In this document: in pieces, positions 5,365 through 5,698 of the stretch | How the letters are laid out: the number at the start of each line of letters is the position of its first letter | Position numbering within the stretch: the first letter of the stretch is position 1 | Assembly: GCA_937957845.1 (NCBI GenBank) | Contig: CALGOD010000576.1 | Coordinates: forward strand, 1-5,698 | Direction of reading: 5' to 3' | Length of the DNA: 5,698 nt | Source: an uncultured Nocardiopsis sp. | Lineage (GTDB): Bacteria > Actinomycetota > Actinomycetes > Streptosporangiales > Streptosporangiaceae | Position numbers and translations under genes: made by a program | The notes under the pieces: model-generated | What the model saw: only the letters and a program-made list of their open reading frames with translations | Told to the model about the DNA's origin: nothing | Database searches by the model: none

Positions 5365-5698
5365 TCAGGAGCGGAAGGCCGCCCAGTGTTCGACCATGCG
5401 CCGGCCCTGCCCCTCGGTGAAGTGGGTCATGCAGGTGTCGTCGCTGTAGTTCATGAAGTTGGTGACGGAGTCCTTGCCCGGTTCGTCGGGGCAGGTGTCA
5501 CGGTCGGTGGGGCAGCCGGAGGCGGCCTCCCGCTCGTACGGCGTGTCGTCCACGTAGTCGCCGGGCGGGGCGCAGCCGTTCTGGAAGGTGTGGAAGAGCC
5601 CGAGCCAGTGGCCGATCTCGTGGGTACCGGTGTGGCCGAGGTTGAAGCGGTCACGGTCCCCACCGGGCAGGGTGTCGTGAGCGACCATGATATCGATC
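5365..5698 (-). CDS. Zinc metalloprotease, M43-type (pappalysin/cytophagalysin-like), C-terminal part
   Basis: The gene runs in from the right edge, and only its last 110 residues are visible. The frame stays open to the edge, so the methionine at 5688 is not the real start. The zinc-binding metzincin motif HEIGHWLGLFH (visible residues 26-36: H26, E27, H30, H36) is preceded by DTLPGG and FNLGHTGT. A Met-turn follows in FMNYSDDTCM (81-90, M82). This order, with DYVDDTP and paired cysteines (C42, C62, C69, C89) that probably form disulfides, is typical of M43 proteases, which are usually secreted. The signal peptide and any propeptide would lie outside the window. A peptidase acting outside the cell is the likely role; the substrate is unknown. 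The product ends about ten residues after the last conserved block. It lies on the same strand as trpS but is separated by a strong hairpin, so they are probably independent. Confidence 0.88.
   Translation of the reverse strand, partial: IDIMVAHDTLPGGDRDRFNLGHTGTHEIGHWLGLFHTFQNGCAPPGDYVDDTPYEREAASGCPTDRDTCPDEPGKDSVTNFMNYSDDTCMTHFTEGQGRRMVEHWAAFRS

Overview
This window is ordinary chromosomal sequence from a high-GC actinobacterium. The strongest indication is the mec-cysO-cysM set beside a nicotinate phosphoribosyltransferase gene, a neighbourhood also known from Mycobacterium and Streptomyces. GC-rich third codon positions and U-tract-less hairpin terminators agree. A Nocardiopsaceae-like host (Nocardiopsis or Thermobifida type) is plausible, but that is only a guess from general character.

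Layout. Positions 1-296 hold no gene I can defend; the stretch is AT-richer and carries a perfect 8-bp-arm palindrome. On the minus strand, reading right to left, come mec (2083-1661), cysO (1566-1288) and cysM (1280-333), closed by a strong hairpin at 297-322. A 132-bp divergent promoter region (2084-2215) separates this operon from the plus-strand pair pncB (2216-3517) and pncA (3597-4166). pncA converges on trpS (minus, 5241-4234), with a 13-bp perfect hairpin between them that can serve both directions. To the right of trpS is the C-terminal part of an M43-type zinc metalloprotease (minus, running in from the right edge to 5365), followed by a long compound hairpin.

How the genes work together. 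Mec, CysO and CysM form the sulfur-carrier-protein route to cysteine: CysM joins O-phosphoserine to the CysO thiocarboxylate, and Mec releases cysteine from CysO. This CysO ends in Gly-Gly-Asn-His rather than a bare Gly-Gly, so it should need trimming before it can be activated; Mec is the obvious candidate. PncA and PncB are consecutive steps of NAD salvage (nicotinamide to nicotinate to nicotinate mononucleotide). TrpS charges tRNA-Trp and has the signature sequences of the subfamily I remember from Pseudomonas rather than the Bacillus/E. coli type.

Three of the four visible transcription-unit starts (mec, pncB, trpS) have a TANNNT -10 box ending 6-7 nt before the ATG and no well-placed Shine-Dalgarno sequence, which points to leaderless mRNAs. 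I found no mobile element, CRISPR array, tRNA or rRNA, and no clearly new multi-gene system. The points most worth checking are the CysO tail, the leaderless starts, the TrpS subfamily, and the hairpin and palindrome in the non-coding gaps.
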